Source: Ceratorhiza oryzae-sativae (taxonomy: Eukaryota; Basidiomycota; Agaricomycetes; Cantharellales; Ceratobasidiaceae). Taken from it: a DNA stretch of 64,000 bases. Shown piece by piece: positions 59,701-64,000 of this stretch. Numbering within the stretch: position 1 is the first letter of the stretch; every line of letters begins with the position of its first letter. A program made the position numbers and the translations under genes. The stretch lies in assembly GCA_030998015.1 (NCBI GenBank), contig JARWMV010000247.1, forward strand, positions 310,001 to 374,000, in the 5' to 3' direction. The notes below the pieces were generated by a model. The model was not told the origin of the DNA. It saw only the letters and a list, made by a program, of their open reading frames with translations, and made no database searches.

Positions 59701-62700
59701 CCAATTACCTATTCGAGACCTCCTCGGTGAGCCCGTAATTGCCATGTCCGCGATTCAGGCTTGATATGGACTACGGTATCCGCTTAACCAACACCAAGTC
59801 CAGATTTATGCATGCGCAAGTCGAGGTCTCGAGATTCATAGTGTCGGCCGACAATCACATCATTGGCGACGCCGCGGCCCTTTATCATGGCCTTGCGTCT
59901 GTCACTAGAAGTTACGGAGCTGGGCTGCGAATCGGCAGTGGTGTCACCATCGAGGGTGCTTTGCTCAAGTAACACACGCCCCGTTATCCCCTAGTCGGAA
60001 TTGCACCACACTCGTGACCCGCTCGTTCCCCCTTGACCTACCCCTGTACGTCATGACGAAAGCACAAGACAAATGATAGGCTGCTCAAACGCCGCGAGCC
60101 GCAAGATCAAGGAAAGCGCTAGAGCAGATTAGATCTGGCACGTGCAATCAGATCTCGCGTGGGCCGTGACAGGAAATCGGGGGCGGAAGCATCGGTCTCG
60201 TAATTTCATTTACCCTCGCCATTCGCTGGCTTGAGCAGTCAAACTGAGCATCGGGCGAAGTTCGTCTATGTCACCCCCTGGGCCACTCGGCCCCTATCCA
60301 TCTCGTACGGCCTCGTTCGGTCCGCGTGCGCCCCACAAGACCTGTCTCAAGCGCGAGCATGCCCCGCCGAAAGCCGGTGAGGGGCGACGAGTTGCGTGTC
60401 GAGCAGCAACTGCGTCTGCCCCGCACTTTCCGACAGCATGTGACATGATTTGTTATAAGCGTTGAAGATAGCCCTGTTCATAGAACTTCAATTCATACGT
60501 CCAACCAAATTCCGTGATAAGAATGGGCATTCAGTTCCATGGGCTAGTCTAAAAGTCATAGGGGCGGATGGGATGTATATGCGCTGCACCATTGACAACC
60601 ACGAGTCGCTTGGGACCGAACGCATTCATCGATCGAACACAGACGCACCAGTTTAGACATACGGCATGCGGGCCTGAGAAATAGACGATACATACCCGGT
60701 TCTAAAGACCCCAGTCGTACACCGCGTTGCTCGACTTGGCTGAATCTCGTATCTAGTCCTGTCCGCTTGGGGTATGATTGTTGACGTATGAAAGCAAGCA
60801 TGTGGTTCATGTGTTCGCTTGCACGAACACCCCAGAAGACGTATTACGCAGGATTTGTGTCAGAGGTCTTTGAATTTCCGTTCAGTGTCCGACATTCACG
60901 CCCGGATAGTCCCGTTCATCGCCAGTCACTTCATTACTCAGATCCGTCGAGAGGCATATGCCAACAGCTGGTACACACGGCTTGGGAGCACCTGGCCACA
61001 GCGCGAATCATCGGCGAGTATCTCAGATTAGGTTTCATCAAGACGCATCGGGATGGAGCATAAGCCCCACTCCGCCTCCGACCACGTTGATTGAGTTTTG
61101 CACGCGCGGGCACGGCTGAGCACCGGTCAAGAGTGCCACGAAGGTTCGGCCTTCGGTACAGATATGTGCAACGGATAGATAGAACACTCGTTTCGTGAGA
61201 AATACCCCCAAGGTGTTTCAGCGTAGCATAGCGGTCAGGGAGAGTTGACCCTCTATAGGTCTGGGCGTTTGACTTCGATCGGCGGGCAGGTGGGAAAAAT
61301 GATAACCAGAATTCGATCGTGCTCTAACGCGAGCCATCACGGCTAGTCAGGCTGCGATATGATACGCTTGCGAATTCAACGCAGTCACCGGTCAAACTCG
61401 TGTTATACGTAATCCGGACAGGGACCGAGGTTGGTCTAGGCTACGGGCTGTGATGGGCAAGGTGTAATCCCGGGCGGCGAGAGTGGGGCTGTTCGGTCCC
61501 GTTCCTGACGCCCGACGCGGGACAGCGGAATTTGTCCTGCCGGGCGCGGAATCGCCCACCGACGCAATTCGAGCGACAGAGGCTAGTTTTTCGCCTGAAA
61601 GTATGATACGGGGCCATTTCGGCTTGCTGGGCACGCTGCCTAGGCTGCTCGTGGTAGGGCGGTTCTGGCCTGGACCACAGCCTCGAAGACTCGACCATGA
61701 CACGGATAGGAGATATTCCGAGTGATTCGTTGAAAGGTACCGATGTGTCAGAAATGCCTCAGCACCGACCTGGAAGGATTTAGGTATCGATGGATGATGG
61801 CCACCCATCCGTTCTGGACGGAAAATGATATACTCACCCGAGCCTGAGCTAGAATGAACAAACGAACCAGCTGGCGAGGCATCGCAATGATGGAACGTCG
61901 ACGGCCCTATCTATGCGCACCTCGCGCTACAACCGAAGAAGCCTGCCTAGGTCCTGAGCCGCCAATTAAACGGGCCACTTGGTTCGGACGGGATCGCCAA
62001 ACAAGAACAGAAGCACGCGCCAAGGGAATCACGCGTACGTCGAGAGCGAGGTTGGGGTCGGGTAGGTTTGGATATAGCAAATCGAAATGGTAATTTGACG
62101 AAAGACCGAGGCCAGGACGGTTGGATGACACCATCTGGTAGCCGGTTTAGACAACGACATGGCCGACCACCCTCGAATCTTGGAATGCGGGGTAGGACGC
62201 TCGACGCGCGACCCCGGACCATGAGCGCAGAACCAGACACCATAGCGGGTAATCTAGCATGACGTCGCCGGTGGGGCAGCGTGAAGATCTTGAGTCTAAC
62301 AAGCGTTATCTAGGTCGAGATTCCGGCCAAAGTGTGCAGGGGAGGCCAAAAGATAAGGCCTGAACCCTGCATAAAACGTAGCAAATATGACAAGAGCTAG
62401 CTCTGGACAACGACAAAATGGTGAAAACACGCGGACGGCGGTCGGTCAGAGGCTCAATTTTTTTTTCAGTCTGTCTACAAGACACGAGGCCGGGGCCGCA
62501 CATCACCGCGGGGGATATGCGCGGCGTCGCACACACGTTTGCACGTCGAGCTCAGAAGGAGCATGGTCTCCAAGACGGTCCGGTTAATCGAGCGACAGGG
62601 CCCATCGCATCGAGCGTGCGGTCGAATGGAACAGGCTGGAAGGAGAGGACCCCGGAACCGCAATCGCCCCTGAGCATCCAAACAAATGATCACAGCAATA

Positions 62701-64000
62701 CGGAAATCCGAGCCCATCTCTGGGCTTGCCCGCGTTGAGCCACCTTGGCCGTTCAAGCGTGCAGAGAGCGCTGAGCATGGGCGCCATTTCGTCCGGCAAT
62801 GGGATCAGCGTCCAGCCCACCGCCAGACGGCACCGCTCGTCTGCGGAACTCGCAAAAAATAATAATGATGGGTGTGTGTCTGTGTATCATATTCTGAGCT
62901 TCGACCCACCCCGCCCGATTCAACACCCCAAAAGGCTAGCGATCATTTCCGGCAGGGCGTCCCGACGTCCCGAACCTCGTCCCCGCCCCACTCTGCCACC
63001 CTACGCCCATAGCCAAGTCTCGAGGCGGAGTTGTAAACGAGTCCCCCATAATAGAGTACCAAACATCGTCCGACGATCGCCTATATCCAAGAACTGATGG
63101 GATTGATGGGAAAACGGAAGCAGTTTATGGACAAGCGTGCCTAAAATAACTCTTTACGCCGAGACACACACACATCTTGGATGCGAGGCGAGTTACGGAT
63201 CGTATGCTGGCCCCCCGAGTGTAACATGATCCGGGCGCAGGCGGTCGGTGAGGAAAGAGCGAAAACCACACATACATAGACAAGCGCGGCCTATTCCCGC
63301 CAGCGCCGAACACGAGCTGACCACGGGGTCGCTCATCCAAACGTGGTGCCTTGGGCGATCAATCCAATCTTGCCCAGATTGGAGAACCAGCCACCCCCAC
63401 GGCACACAACGCCTGTTCAAGCTCTGTTGGGAGCCGGAGGGGTTCTATCGGTACGACATGTCGATGAATCCCATCGCTGCAAGGCTGCGGGGCTCATCGA
63501 CGAGTGTATACCAGCGATAGCCAACACAGAGGATGACGACGGGGCCCCGCATTCTCACGCAAACGGGCGAAGCGGCAGGCGACATAGGAGGACAGGCATC
63601 TCGCATCTTCTTTGCGACGTCATGTGCAACGAACGTTGGCTCCACTCGGCCGCTTCCATATTCCCGCGAGCAAAGACCGTGTGCCATCGCTTGGCTAGGC
63701 AAGGCGTTATCGTGAACGACCAGACGTGGTCCGACGATGCGTTGCCCTTTGCTACCCGCCACAAACGCTGCGAATCGCGGTTAGCCTACCTACCGGAAAA
63801 ACCCGAAGCCCCCCCCCCCACCGCCGGTAATTGAAAACACGAGCAAGTGACGTCGGGGGGTTGGTTTGTGTGCGGATCTTGTACAATTCGCTGCGTGGAA
63901 AGACAGGGGGATGTTCAAAGTCTCCTAATTTCGAACCGTATTCGCGCGCGAAATCAAATCACGAGAGAGTTTTTGCTGGAAAGCATTTGCCGGCACCGCT
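56737..64000. other. No recognisable gene to window end
   Basis: CpG content stays normal to the end. Many overlapping open frames of 60-163 codons exist on both strands, as expected in GC-rich non-coding DNA. None matches a family I know, and I could not find consistent exon chains. A C run of about 11 lies at 63809-63819. No tRNA or rRNA was recognised by eye. A lineage-specific gene or degraded transposon could be hidden here. Confidence 0.5.
58377..58697 (+). CDS. Hypothetical open frame, 106 codons
   Basis: Begins MSTQTEKATINPEDLIDFDVI, a plausible soluble N-terminus, and continues with KELWHRAPYGAFDFIQKANP. No known motif. The end becomes basic and hydrophobic after about residue 85, so the true gene may splice out before the TAG. 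It is the only stretch right of 57 kb whose amino-acid composition looks protein-like to me. Very uncertain. Confidence 0.2.
   Translation: MSTQTEKATINPEDLIDFDVIARWNSAKELWHRAPYGAFDFIQKANPYRWAPRSQRLTTTDMKRFSGVCTVSPSFYHSGRTVHFFVNPVTVWLRYARYSAIARKFI

Noticed and set aside
61392..63834. Several 100-160 codon frames on both strands near the right end
   Set aside because: Overlapping frames on both strands, Arg/Pro/Ser-rich, typical of GC-rich non-coding DNA.
1..64000. CRISPR arrays, bacterial operons, phage genes, rRNA or tRNA
   Set aside because: Intron-rich fungal genes throughout; no spaced direct repeats, and no tRNA/rRNA signature recognised by eye.

Overview
This is fungal nuclear DNA, most probably from an Agaricomycete (basidiomycete). 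Genes are split by many short introns, mostly 44-75 nt, with GTRNGT donors and AG acceptors. The gene families fit: a P4 flippase, GSTs of the fungal A type, a tandem array of BTB genes, wax-synthase-like and DUF3237 proteins. A Ceratobasidiaceae/Rhizoctonia-type source is a guess. All gene models were joined by eye from the sequence, and in most of them the summed exon length is a multiple of three, which supports the splice calls.

Layout. 1-6.56 kb is an AT-rich stretch almost without CpG. It holds two decayed copies of a hemopexin-repeat gene, two inverted repeats and a possible LTR-like insert. At about 6.56 kb the DNA switches abruptly to normal CpG content, and a third, CpG-rich hemopexin-repeat gene lies at 8.3-9.0 kb. 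10.4-11.6 kb carries an unrecognised TPR-like gene. 14.4-16.6 kb is a secreted GH13 alpha-amylase with 15 exons, one of only 6 nt. 17.1-20.3 kb is a Kip2-like kinesin.

20.5-39.2 kb is a metabolic block: a GST pair (one with a stop codon), a wax-synthase-like MBOAT acyltransferase, a mitochondrial-type hot-dog thioesterase, two DUF3237 copies, a 103-aa membrane protein, two paralogous SAM methyltransferases, malate synthase and an NmrA-like reductase. Lipid or acyl-CoA handling is a common thread, but no polyketide or peptide synthase is present, so a biosynthetic cluster is only a possibility.

39.9-48.9 kb is an array of six paralogous BTB genes, all on the minus strand. Each has a C-terminal Cys-rich knuckle, usually C-x2-C-x(9-12)-C-x2-C, followed by a conserved Trp-Val tail. 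This is the most distinctive feature of the window. 50.0-55.5 kb is a Dnf1/2-type phospholipid flippase, convergent with an Elongator subunit 6 gene at 55.7-56.7 kb. From 56.7 kb to the end I recognise no gene.

Several conserved genes (flippase, kinesin, one methyltransferase, two BTB genes, the hemopexin gene) contain single-base frame breaks, two of them in homopolymers. Some may be consensus errors rather than real mutations, so 'pseudogene' calls resting on one such break are provisional.
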